The notes under the pieces: model-generated
The model's database searches: none
Told to the model about the DNA's origin: nothing
The model's input: only the letters and a program-made list of their open reading frames with translations
Translations under genes and position numbers: made by a program
DNA from: Oceanobacillus jordanicus
Lineage (GTDB): Bacteria; Bacillota; Bacilli; Bacillales; Amphibacillaceae
Direction of reading: 5' to 3'
Length of the DNA: 64,000 bases
Assembly (NCBI RefSeq): GCF_022095695.1
Contig: NZ_JAIFZM010000007.1
Coordinates: 1-64,000 of the forward strand
In this document: piece after piece, positions 1 to 8,159 of the stretch
Layout: the number at the start of each line of letters is the position of its first letter
Position numbering within the stretch: position 1 is the stretch's first letter

Positions 1-659
1 ATTTTAGTTGCTTTTTCATGGGCTCTACGCTCTCCATATGAATTCTTACTCGCATTATTTAGAAACTTAGCCAATGTTTCTGTATCAATAGCCTGAATAT
101 CTTCAGGCATAGGATAATGCTTAAGCAATTCTGAAGAAGAAGTGCCAAAAACTTCTGAAAACATATCTTCATATTCTGGGAAGACTTGGTCCAAAAGAGC
201 TATAATCTTGCGCTTAATATCTGAACTTTGGTCAACGAGAGAATAACGTAGCCTTTCTAATTGTTTTAATTGAAGTAAATCCTCTTCTAAAAAAGGCGTG
301 GCATCAGGCATATCGATACGTATAACCTGTGCGATAAGAAAAGCATCTCGTGCGTCTGTTTTCGTCTTACGAATGAAGAAGTTCCGTAAAGCGTCCGATC
401 TTAAGGGGTTAAATGCTGTTACTTTAAAACCAAGTTGGTTTAGGTATGTGAATATAGAAAGCCAGTAATGCCCTGTGGCTTCTAGCCCAATAACACAATT
501 TTCTATGGTAAGTTGATGGTTGTTTATAAACGTTAATAGTTTCTCACTACCACGTTTAGAATTAGCGAAGCGTAGACTTTTACCGATAGGTTTACCAATA
601 TTGTCAATAAGACCAGCTTCGTGCTCCTTTTTACCAATATCAATACCTAGATAATGCAT
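1..659 (-). mobile_element. IS110-family transposase, N-terminal part (runs off left edge)
   Basis: The minus strand reads open from an ATG at 659 to the window edge and begins MHYLGIDIGKKEHEAGLID, the RuvC-like DEDD start of IS110-family transposases; the stretch LEATGHYWLS and the later KTKTDARDAFLIAQ are also typical of the family. These enzymes move a circular intermediate and are guided by a structured RNA made from the element's own non-coding end. About 219 residues are visible of the roughly 400 usual for the family; the C-terminal Tnp_IS116/IS110/IS902 part lies outside the window. No frameshift or stop is seen in the visible part, so the copy may be intact. The mannoside locus starts about 600 bases away and reads in the opposite direction. 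Confidence 0.9.
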
Positions 660-900
660 ACTAACACCGCCTGTATGAAAAATTAACCAGATAGGAGAAT
701 CCTCCACTTCTTTATAGATAATCATGCTCGTTAGATATTCGACAACACGTGCCATCCAGCTAATTCGAGTATTCTATAAAGGGGAGGTGTCAAACTTTCC
801 GACGAAGATTATACTTCAAGCGAAGCTACCGACACCCTCCACCTGATTACCCCCATCATACTATCTAAGTGGGGATCCTTAAATAAGGTTACCTATATCA
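660..900 (-). other. IS110 5' non-coding end; candidate bridge-RNA region
   Basis: Directly upstream of the transposase start lies non-coding DNA with strong folding potential. GGAGGTGTC (783-791) faces GACACCCTCC (831-840) with a one-base bulge, enclosing a smaller CTTC/GAAG hairpin, and CCCC (851-854) faces GGGG (871-874). On the minus strand a TATAAT box sits at 813-808. IS110-group elements carry their guide (bridge) RNA in this kind of non-coding left end. The element boundary is not determined; no obvious target duplication is seen. Assignment as bridge RNA is inference. Confidence 0.4.
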
Positions 901-1227
901 TACGAGCGGAGTATATTTCTGAAGCGGCTTTTCAAAGCCGAATCTTTCGGATTTCTCTTTTGCGTAAGTACTTTTATCCCTTCCTCTTTATATATATATT
1001 CATTTCCACATGCTCATCAAGTAGAGAAGTCTTTTCCGCAACGTCAACTAAAATTTTTTTCCCCCTCATCCTCTTTACACAAAAAAACAAACAAATTCAT
1101 AAAAATTCGACAAATTCTATTAAAATTAGGTAAAATAGAAGAATAATAGATACTACATGAGATAAGTAGGGGGTGAAAAAGCTTCGACCTCTCAGACTTT
1201 TTCGTACATAATTTTTAATGCAATAAT
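901..1227. other. Intergenic stretch before the mannoside locus
   Basis: AT-rich non-coding DNA. One hairpin is visible near 924-941 (CGGCTTT facing AAAGCCG). No credible reading frame or RNA gene was found. It probably carries the promoter for the gene starting at 1264, but no convincing -35/-10 pair was chosen. Confidence 0.5.
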
Positions 1228-1228
1228 T

Positions 1229-1243
1229 GGAAAGCGTTTTCCC
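1229..1243 (+). promoter_or_regulatory. cre-like / LacI-type operator
   Basis: TGGAAAGCGTTTTCC is a near-perfect dyad just upstream of the first gene of the mannoside locus. It matches the CcpA cre consensus at its core (AA-N-CG, C at position 14) but departs at positions 2 and 15, so it could instead be the site of another LacI-family protein. Its position implies carbon-source control. Confidence 0.5.
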
Positions 1244-1263
1244 GAGAAAAGGAAGTGACAACA

Positions 1264-1884
1264 ATGACAACGATGAATGGGATTTTTAAGTGGTTTTATG
1301 ATTTAGGCAACTGGTTAGCTAAAGTGATGTACCTTCACTTTCTCTGGATTATCTTCACGGTACTAGGTCTTGGGATCTTTGGCATATCCCCAGCAACTGC
1401 TGGATTATTCTCCGTACTACATAAGTGGTTTGATGATGACTTTGACATACCAATCTTTCAGCACTTTTACTCGGTCTACAAAACACAATTTTTTAAAGCG
1501 AATGGCTTAGGTCTTATTATTATGGGATTAGGGGCCTTTTTGTATATCGATATGAATGTTTCGAAAGACATGATTGAATCCTTCCCATTACATTTATTAT
1601 TATTATTCGTAACGTTTTTGTATTCAATTACAACCATCTACCTATTTCCTGTGTTCGTTAGATATAATCTTACGTTTTTCCTATATTTTAAACAGGCGTT
1701 TTTTGTTGCGTTAGCAAGACCTTTAGAAACAATCGCTATCGCAATTAGTATGCTGCTTTTATATTATCTATTTAGCTATCTGCCTGTTCTCCTATTCTTT
1801 ATAGGGGCTTCTATGATTGCATTACCCATTATGTGGTTCGCCTATCGTGCCTGTGTGCAAATAGAAGAAAAGAAGGCAAGCTAG
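1264..1884 (+). CDS. DUF624 (YesL-family) membrane protein
   Basis: A protein of about 206 residues with four to five hydrophobic segments. The motif NWLAKVMYLHFLWIIFTVLG followed by GISPATAGLFSV is the hallmark of DUF624/YesL proteins, which sit in Bacillus and Paenibacillus sugar-uptake loci next to two-component or AraC regulators and Lpl-type ABC transporters. The molecular role is unknown. A GTG at 1255 is also in frame, but the AAGGAAG ribosome site at 1248-1254 fits the ATG at 1264 better. It is followed after 34 bases by the regulator at 1919 and probably shares its transcript. A homologue (57452-58090) heads the second sugar locus in this window. Confidence 0.85.
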   Translation: MTTMNGIFKWFYDLGNWLAKVMYLHFLWIIFTVLGLGIFGISPATAGLFSVLHKWFDDDFDIPIFQHFYSVYKTQFFKANGLGLIIMGLGAFLYIDMNVSKDMIESFPLHLLLLFVTFLYSITTIYLFPVFVRYNLTFFLYFKQAFFVALARPLETIAIAISMLLLYYLFSYLPVLLFFIGASMIALPIMWFAYRACVQIEEKKAS

Positions 1885-1918
1885 CGGTTTAACATTCTAT
1901 TAAGGTGGGGGTGGGCAG

Positions 1919-4174
1919 ATGTGGCGCGATAGGATTAGGTCTCGGCTTTTATATAAATATATTATTTCCTATCTGCTTGTATTTCTAGTTCCTTTTTTAA
2001 TAATGAGCACGATCATTTATTATAATTCTGTATCAAGTCTCAGGCAGGAGATTGAACAATCCAATATTAATAAGTTGGAGCAGGTTGAACGTATTACGAA
2101 TGAACGCATGAGCGAGTTAGAAACACTAGCGGCAAGAATTTCCTATGACCAACGATTAACGCCTTATATGATGAATCATGGTTATTACAGTAAAGAGGCA
2201 ATTGATGAATTAGGTAAATACAAAGCAAACAGCTCTATCATTGAAGAATTATTTGTCTATTTTCATGATGAGGAAAAGATCTATTCTACAGGTGGCTCTT
2301 ATTCCATTGATGCGATGCTGGAAAAAAAGTATAGCTTTCAGGATTGGGACAAAGAGACACTTTTACGTGATTTACATACCAAACTCCCATTTATCAAACC
2401 GGTTGATAATATGGTCATTAATAATGAAGAGCGTGGGAATATGGTTGCCTATTTATTTCCGATAGCACCCAATAATCCAAACCCATTTGGTACCGTAATG
2501 TTTTTCATTGAAGAGGATACCATCGCTGATCTAATTAAGAATATTTCTGGTGAATCAGAGGGGAATGTATATATTTTAAATGAAGATAATCAAGTGATAT
2601 CTTCTGTCATTAGTGATGACGCGATAAAGACAGAACAATTGGATGGCTTGTCCTATGAGAAGCAAGGCGTTTCAACCGTTGAGTTAAATAATAAGGATTA
2701 TTCGCTTGTCTCCATTGAATCAAACTTAAGTGGATGGAAATTTATTACCTTGATGGATACCGATCAATTCTTTAAGAGGCTAGATAATAGTACGATCTTG
2801 ATCTCCGCTATTTTAGTTATCATCTTAATTATAGGATTTATACTGGCAATCATACTTGGGAAAAATCAATACAAACCGATACGGAACTTATTTGAAATCA
2901 CAAAAAGAGATGGCAGGAAAAATACAGATTTAGAAGATACGAATGAATTAGAGACGATTCGTAAAACAATAACAGATGTATTTGAAGACCAGCAAATCTT
3001 GAATAAGACGATGTACTTACAGCGGCCTTTTGCTAGAGAACAGTTTTTGGTTAGACTCTTAAAAGGAGATATCCAAAATCAGGAGATCGATTCTTTATTG
3101 CATTCCTTAAATATTCAAATGGAAAGTGGACATTATTTTGTGGCCATGGTGTATTTTGAAAAAGGAACGTTTGGCGAAACAAATTTGCAGGAAAGAGAAA
3201 AGGTTTTTAGTAGCTTATCAGACATCATTTTAGAGAATGCTGTTGCCCATGGAATTGATTTATTCCATGAAGATACGATGGCTTTGGTTGTAAGTATGAA
3301 CAGTAAAGATCTGAATGTTGATGAGAGACGAAAATCATTGGTGACCCATATTCAGCAATATATAGAGGAAACATCCAGCCATACACCAACAATTGGGGTG
3401 GGAGGGTTGTATGATCAAAAATCCCGAATCAATCGATCCTATATTGAGGCAGTGGCAACAATGGATTATAAATTCGCTAATCCTCAAGGTAGCCTTATAT
3501 TCTTCGAAGAAATTAGTACCCATTCAGAGCAATCTCTGGGATATCCGATGGAGGAACAAATTAAGCTTGTGCAAAGTTTGAAACAGGGAGACAAGGCTGT
3601 CGCGACGGAAACACTACAAAATATGTTCCATAGCTTAGTCAATAGGGAGCATTCCATCCAGGTGCTAAAATGTATTTGCTTCGATATTATTAACACGGTG
3701 ATTAAGACAATTTCGGAGATGGGATCCACAAATTATATGAAGGATATGAATCGAATTGTTGATTTTAATTCAGTCGAACAGTTACATCAAGAACTTCACA
3801 CATTGATCGTAGCCGTATGTGATGAAATGGATAGTAAAAAAGAATGTCGTAATGACAAGATGGGGAACGATATTCTGGAGTATATAAATGCCAACTACAA
3901 CTTATATGAACTTTCCTTAGAGAGCATAGCCATTGACGTAAAGTTGTCTGTTTCCAATCTTAGTCGATTTATTAAAGAACAAACTGGTGTTACGTTCACC
4001 CAATATGTACAGGATTTACGAATAAATGAAGTAAAGAAACAATTGAAGGAAACGGATCTTCCAATTAAGGAAATCGTGGCTCAAGTCGGCTACAAGGACG
4101 TTGCTAACTTCACCCGAAAATTCAAGAAGATCGTAGGCGTAACACCAGGCCAGTATCGCAAACTAAATAGGTGA
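1919..4174 (+). CDS. Membrane-bound AraC-family transcriptional regulator with extracellular sensor domain
   Basis: 751 residues. A membrane helix lies near residues 12-33, followed by an extracytoplasmic region of about 250 residues (Cache-like, as in YesM-type sensors), a second helix near 293-313, a long linker and a C-terminal AraC/XylS double helix-turn-helix over the last 100 residues (LSVSNLSRFIKEQTGVTF; IVAQVGYKDVANFTRKFKK; ending VGVTPGQYRKL). There is no histidine kinase or receiver domain, so it looks like a one-component sensor-regulator that senses outside the membrane and binds DNA inside. Proteins of this build usually activate the adjacent Lpl-type ABC operon, here starting at 4443. 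The ATG follows AAGGTGGGGG. Confidence 0.85.
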   Translation: MWRDRIRSRLLYKYIISYLLVFLVPFLIMSTIIYYNSVSSLRQEIEQSNINKLEQVERITNERMSELETLAARISYDQRLTPYMMNHGYYSKEAIDELGKYKANSSIIEELFVYFHDEEKIYSTGGSYSIDAMLEKKYSFQDWDKETLLRDLHTKLPFIKPVDNMVINNEERGNMVAYLFPIAPNNPNPFGTVMFFIEEDTIADLIKNISGESEGNVYILNEDNQVISSVISDDAIKTEQLDGLSYEKQGVSTVELNNKDYSLVSIESNLSGWKFITLMDTDQFFKRLDNSTILISAILVIILIIGFILAIILGKNQYKPIRNLFEITKRDGRKNTDLEDTNELETIRKTITDVFEDQQILNKTMYLQRPFAREQFLVRLLKGDIQNQEIDSLLHSLNIQMESGHYFVAMVYFEKGTFGETNLQEREKVFSSLSDIILENAVAHGIDLFHEDTMALVVSMNSKDLNVDERRKSLVTHIQQYIEETSSHTPTIGVGGLYDQKSRINRSYIEAVATMDYKFANPQGSLIFFEEISTHSEQSLGYPMEEQIKLVQSLKQGDKAVATETLQNMFHSLVNREHSIQVLKCICFDIINTVIKTISEMGSTNYMKDMNRIVDFNSVEQLHQELHTLIVAVCDEMDSKKECRNDKMGNDILEYINANYNLYELSLESIAIDVKLSVSNLSRFIKEQTGVTFTQYVQDLRINEVKKQLKETDLPIKEIVAQVGYKDVANFTRKFKKIVGVTPGQYRKLNR

Positions 4175-4195
4175 AATAAGAAGGAGATCATGTTG

Positions 4196-4222
4196 AGAGA
4201 CTTGGTCTCTTTTTCTTTTTTA
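4196..4222 (+). terminator. Intrinsic terminator after the AraC-type regulator
   Basis: AGAGAC (4196-4201) and GTCTCT (4205-4210) form a short stem followed by a T-rich run. It separates the DUF624/regulator pair from the ABC operon. Confidence 0.5.
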
Positions 4223-4310
4223 CTTTGCGAGAATAAGAGCTTTGTAAAGCGATTGTAAATAATACATAGTCCGTAAAATTGACATAGTACCGTAACAAAA
4301 AAGCTTTGTA

Positions 4311-4325
4311 TTGTAAGCGTTTTCC
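4311..4325 (+). promoter_or_regulatory. cre site upstream of the ABC operon
   Basis: TTGTAAGCGTTTTCC matches the cre consensus WTGNAANCGNWNNCW at all but the last position. It lies 118 bases before the first permease gene, which suggests CcpA-dependent catabolite repression of the mannoside importer and enzymes. Confidence 0.6.
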
Positions 4326-4442
4326 GCTTTGTGAAGTGACTATCGTACAAGACGTAACATAAATGACATATTGTGAATAATTTCAGAAAATAATAACATG
4401 TAAGCAGTTACAACATACACAAACGAGAAGGAGGGACAAGCG

Positions 4443-5447
4443 ATGAATACAAGCACAGCAACATCCAGGGAGCCGGAAATTGAATCTACTCATACTAATA
4501 AAAAGAACAAGAAAATAGTTCGTTCACCGAAGAAATTACCAAAGAAAAAAACCAACAAAAAAATTCTTCAAAATTGGCAGCTATACATATTTATATTGCC
4601 AGCATTTCTATACTTTTTAATTTTCCACTATATTCCGATGTATGGGGTGCAAATTGCATTTAAGAATTTTGTTCCGACACTGGGAATCTGGGGAAGTGAA
4701 TGGGTTGGTCTTGAACATTTCACTAGATTTTTTGAATCCTATTACTTTTGGGATCTCATTAAAAACACATTAGGAATTAGTGTCTACGAATTAGCTGTAG
4801 GTTTCCCACTACCTATCATTCTAGCATTAGCGCTAAATGAGGCGAAGGATGGTCTGTATAAGAGAACGGTCCAAACTGTAACCTATGCACCACATTTCAT
4901 TTCCGTTGTCGTAATGGCCGGGATGATCATTGCTTTTCTTTCGCCAGCAACAGGGATTATCAACCACGCTATTCAGTTAGTTGGGTTTGAACCAATTGCC
5001 TTTATGAGTGATCCCGATTGGTTTAAGACGGTATATGTCATGTCAGGCGTCTGGCAGAGTACAGGTTGGGGAACGATTATTTACCTTGCTGCACTAGCTG
5101 GAGTGGATCCGCAACACCATGAAGCAGCAATCGTTGATGGAGCTTCCCGTTTTCAGCGGATTTGGCACATCAACATACCCGCAATTGTCCCGACAATGGT
5201 TATTCTACTAATCATGAACGTAGGGAATATCATGGCAATGGGCTTCGAAAAAATATTATTGCTTCAAAACCCGCTTAACTTGGAATCATCCAATGTAATC
5301 GCGACATTCGTGTATCAAGCTGGTTTGTTGGATGCACAGTATAGCTTTGCAGCAGCGGTTGGTCTATTCAACGCCGTGATTAACGCCATCTTATTAATTA
5401 CAGTTAATCAAATAGCGAAAAAGACCAGTGAGACAAGTCTATGGTAA
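4443..5447 (+). CDS. ABC sugar transporter permease, LplB type
   Basis: 334 residues with a basic 45-residue N-terminal extension and then six predicted membrane helices beginning at LYIFILPAFLYFLIFHYIPMYG-like sequence (residues 49-69). The coupling motif EAAIVDGASRFQRIWHINIP places it among binding-protein-dependent permeases, and the overall build is that of the LplB/YtcP group that imports oligosaccharides. It pairs with the permease at 5464 and the lipoprotein at 6466. No ATPase gene is present, as usual for this group, which uses a shared MsmX-type ATPase. GAAGGAGGGACAAGCG precedes the ATG. Confidence 0.92.
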   Translation: MNTSTATSREPEIESTHTNKKNKKIVRSPKKLPKKKTNKKILQNWQLYIFILPAFLYFLIFHYIPMYGVQIAFKNFVPTLGIWGSEWVGLEHFTRFFESYYFWDLIKNTLGISVYELAVGFPLPIILALALNEAKDGLYKRTVQTVTYAPHFISVVVMAGMIIAFLSPATGIINHAIQLVGFEPIAFMSDPDWFKTVYVMSGVWQSTGWGTIIYLAALAGVDPQHHEAAIVDGASRFQRIWHINIPAIVPTMVILLIMNVGNIMAMGFEKILLLQNPLNLESSNVIATFVYQAGLLDAQYSFAAAVGLFNAVINAILLITVNQIAKKTSETSLW

Positions 5448-5463
5448 GGAGGATTGTAAGGCT

Positions 5464-6369
5464 ATGAGTACAGCTATAAAGGAGACAAACAAAGATAAGG
5501 TATTTAAAGTGTTTATTTTCCTTTTTCTTACTACCGCTCTGCTGATCGTTTTATATCCACTTATTTATATTATCAGTGCATCGATCAGTAACCCAGCAGC
5601 GGTAAATTCAGGGGAAATGTGGTTATTACCAAAGGATATTACATTTGAAGGATACCAAATGATCTTTCAAAACGATGCCATCTGGCGAGGGTATCTTAAT
5701 ACAATTTTTTATACTGCTTTCGGTACACTAATCAACCTGGCAGTAACGATACCAGCAGCTTATGCTTTATCCAGAAAGGATTTTTTTGGAAGGAATTTCT
5801 TCACTGGGATGTTTGTACTCACCATGTTCTTTAGTGGTGGACTCATTCCGACATACTTAGTAGTAAAAAGCTTGGGACTTATCGACACAGTCTGGGCGAT
5901 GGTTTTACCGAATGCAGCAGCCGTGTGGAATATCGTCATTGCTCGTGTGTTTTTCCAATCCTCTATTCCAAAAGGCTTGGAAGAGGCTGCCATTATCGAT
6001 GGGGCATCTAACTTCAAAATGTTTATGAAGATAATCTTACCATTATCTGCTCCAATTATAGCTGTTATGGCATTATTTTACGGAGTAGGTCACTGGAATG
6101 GATACTTCAATGCCTTGATTTATTTATCGGACAAAGATATGTACCCACTTCAACTTGTGTTACGAGAAATACTTGTTCTTCAAGAAATGGCGTCACAAAA
6201 CTCCAATATGAGTGGAAGTATGGCCGAAGCATTGCATAGTAAACAGCAGCTTGCAGCAATCATTAAATATGGCGTTATGATTGTTTCCACATTACCAGTC
6301 ATTATCGTGTATCCATTCTTACAAAGATTCTTTGTGAAGGGTGTTATGATTGGCTCACTTAAAGGATAG
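5464..6369 (+). CDS. ABC sugar transporter permease, LplC type
   Basis: 301 residues and six membrane helices. The coupling loop reads GLEEAAIIDGASNFKMFMKI and the C-terminus is VKGVMIGSLKG, the usual ending of LplC/YtcP-type permeases. Although an in-frame codon lies further upstream inside the previous gene, AAGGAGGA at 5446-5453 selects the ATG at 5464. It forms the membrane pore with the 4443 gene product. Confidence 0.92.
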   Translation: MSTAIKETNKDKVFKVFIFLFLTTALLIVLYPLIYIISASISNPAAVNSGEMWLLPKDITFEGYQMIFQNDAIWRGYLNTIFYTAFGTLINLAVTIPAAYALSRKDFFGRNFFTGMFVLTMFFSGGLIPTYLVVKSLGLIDTVWAMVLPNAAAVWNIVIARVFFQSSIPKGLEEAAIIDGASNFKMFMKIILPLSAPIIAVMALFYGVGHWNGYFNALIYLSDKDMYPLQLVLREILVLQEMASQNSNMSGSMAEALHSKQQLAAIIKYGVMIVSTLPVIIVYPFLQRFFVKGVMIGSLKG

Positions 6370-6384
6370 TAGATATAAATATTT

Positions 6385-6451
6385 AAGGAGGTGGTTATCC
6401 ATTCCAAATAATCTGCCTGATGACGAAACCTTAACTAGATCAAAAATTTGA
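6385..6451 (+). other. Strong ribosome site followed by a possible 16-codon leader with ATT start
   Basis: AAGGAGGTGG (6385-6394) is a near-perfect Shine-Dalgarno sequence but has no ATG after it. Six bases on, ATT at 6401 opens a 16-codon frame (PNNLPDDETLTRSKI after the start) that ends at TGA 6449-6451, directly before the ribosome site of the solute-binding protein. It could be a leader peptide, a decayed gene or a standby site. A weak call. Confidence 0.25.
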
Positions 6452-6465
6452 AAGGGGATTCAATA

Positions 6466-8058
6466 ATGAAAAGAGGCATTATCTTATTATTAACAGCACT
6501 ATTAGCGGTGTTCACCCTTGCAGCATGTAAATCCGACAAAGAAAGTAGCGGGGAATCAGCCTCCGCAAATGTGGAAGTGAATGAGGAAGGTTTTCCAATT
6601 GTTGATGAAGAAATCGAGTTATCTGTCATGGCTCCTGGTACTGGCATAGCAGAATGGGAAGACATGGCTACGCTAAAGGAATACTCAGAGATGACAAATA
6701 TTAAAATGGAGTATACTACACCTCCATTAAGCGACTTTCAAACAAAATTAAACCTAGCATTTGCCAGTGGTGATGTGGCCGATATTATCTACGGTGCAGG
6801 GTCTAATAACCTTACACCTGCTATGGAAGTAGATTACGGAGAGCAAGGCGTCTTATTGCCATTAGAAGATTTGATCGAAGAACATGCTCCCAACATTAAA
6901 AAAATGCTAGAGGAAAATCCAGATATTAAAAAGTCTATTACAACGATAGATGGCCATATTTATTCGTTGCCAAAGATATCTGAAGGTTCTTCATCTTATT
7001 GGTATAAAGGACCACTATGGTTTAACGGACAGTGGCTAGATGCACTTGGTGTGGAAGAGCTACCTAAAACAACAGAGGAATTTTACGACTTGATGGTTCG
7101 TTTTAAAACAGAAGATCCGAATGGTAATGGAGAAGCAGATGAAATCCCATTACTCGATGTAAAAATGAATAGTTCCCGTGCATGGTTCCTAGCTGCGTTT
7201 GGCATGAAGGAATGGGGGATAGAAGAGAATGATGGGGAAGTAAGATATACTCCGACCACAGACAACTATAAAGAATACCTAACTTACATGAATAAACTTT
7301 ATGAAGAAGAATTGCTAGATCCAGAAACATTCTCTCAATCAGATGAACAGAAAAAGGCAAAAGGACAGGATAATCGCTTAGGTATATTCCCTGACTGGTT
7401 CTCCTTCTTTACAACAGGTGAATCTGAAGAAGAAGCACTTAATAATCCAATGTTCCAGCCGTTGACAAGTCCGGTATCTGAAGAAGTAATCATTCCACTT
7501 AATCCAGGGATTAACAGAGGTGCATTCTCTATCACAAGTGAGAATCCGAACCCGGAAGCATCTATTCGCTGGGTTGACTACTTCTATTCGAAAGAAGGCT
7601 TTACATTCTTAAATGAAGGTCCTGAAGGCCTACTGTGGGAAGATCAAGATGGAGAAAGAGTTTATTTAGATACGCCAGAAGGCTATGATAGCTCGGAAGA
7701 CTATCGTGGATCAATCACACCTGATTACGGCATTCCTGCACCTACCGTTAGTGGACCAATTGAAGGGAAGCCAAAGTCCGAATTTGAGGAATTTATCGAT
7801 TCGGAAACGAATGAAAAAATTGTTCCTTATGGAGAGGTTCCATTCCCACTTGTTTACTTAACAGCTGAGGAACAAAAGCAAATTAACTCTATAGAGGTTG
7901 ACCTGACATCCTATGTTGAGCAAATGGAAGCAAAATTCATCACAGGTGTAGAACCATTATCTAACTGGGATTCGTATGTAGAAACAATTCAAAATATGAA
8001 TATCGACGAATATGTTGAAGTGCATCAAGCTGCTTACGATCGTTGGTCAGAGAGTTAA
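6466..8058 (+). CDS. Extracellular solute-binding lipoprotein, LplA type
   Basis: 530 residues. The N-terminus MKRGIILLLTALLAVFTLAAC is a lipoprotein signal with lipobox LAAC, so the mature protein is anchored outside the membrane. The length and the YSLPKISEGSSSYWYKGPLW region fit the large LplA/YtcQ family of oligosaccharide-binding proteins. It is the receptor for the permeases at 4443 and 5464. GAAAGGGGA at 6450-6458 supports the ATG at 6466. The substrate is inferred from the mannosidases that follow: alpha-linked manno-oligosaccharides or trimmed N-glycans. Confidence 0.93.
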   Translation: MKRGIILLLTALLAVFTLAACKSDKESSGESASANVEVNEEGFPIVDEEIELSVMAPGTGIAEWEDMATLKEYSEMTNIKMEYTTPPLSDFQTKLNLAFASGDVADIIYGAGSNNLTPAMEVDYGEQGVLLPLEDLIEEHAPNIKKMLEENPDIKKSITTIDGHIYSLPKISEGSSSYWYKGPLWFNGQWLDALGVEELPKTTEEFYDLMVRFKTEDPNGNGEADEIPLLDVKMNSSRAWFLAAFGMKEWGIEENDGEVRYTPTTDNYKEYLTYMNKLYEEELLDPETFSQSDEQKKAKGQDNRLGIFPDWFSFFTTGESEEEALNNPMFQPLTSPVSEEVIIPLNPGINRGAFSITSENPNPEASIRWVDYFYSKEGFTFLNEGPEGLLWEDQDGERVYLDTPEGYDSSEDYRGSITPDYGIPAPTVSGPIEGKPKSEFEEFIDSETNEKIVPYGEVPFPLVYLTAEEQKQINSIEVDLTSYVEQMEAKFITGVEPLSNWDSYVETIQNMNIDEYVEVHQAAYDRWSES

Positions 8059-8080
8059 AAACCATTAATTGAAAACAAAA

Positions 8081-8128
8081 TGAAGGCTCGTATGATCCCT
8101 TAGTGGGATAAACTCATACGGGCCTTCA
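8081..8128 (+). terminator. Long hairpin after the binding-protein gene
   Basis: TGAAGGCTCGTATGA (8081-8095) pairs with TCATACGGGCCTTCA (8114-8128) over 15 positions with one mismatch or wobble. No T-run follows, so it more likely stabilises the upstream mRNA or acts as an attenuator than as a full terminator, a common arrangement after ABC binding-protein genes. Confidence 0.55.
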
Positions 8129-8159
8129 AACTAAACAATTTAAGAGGTGACGTTAGGGC

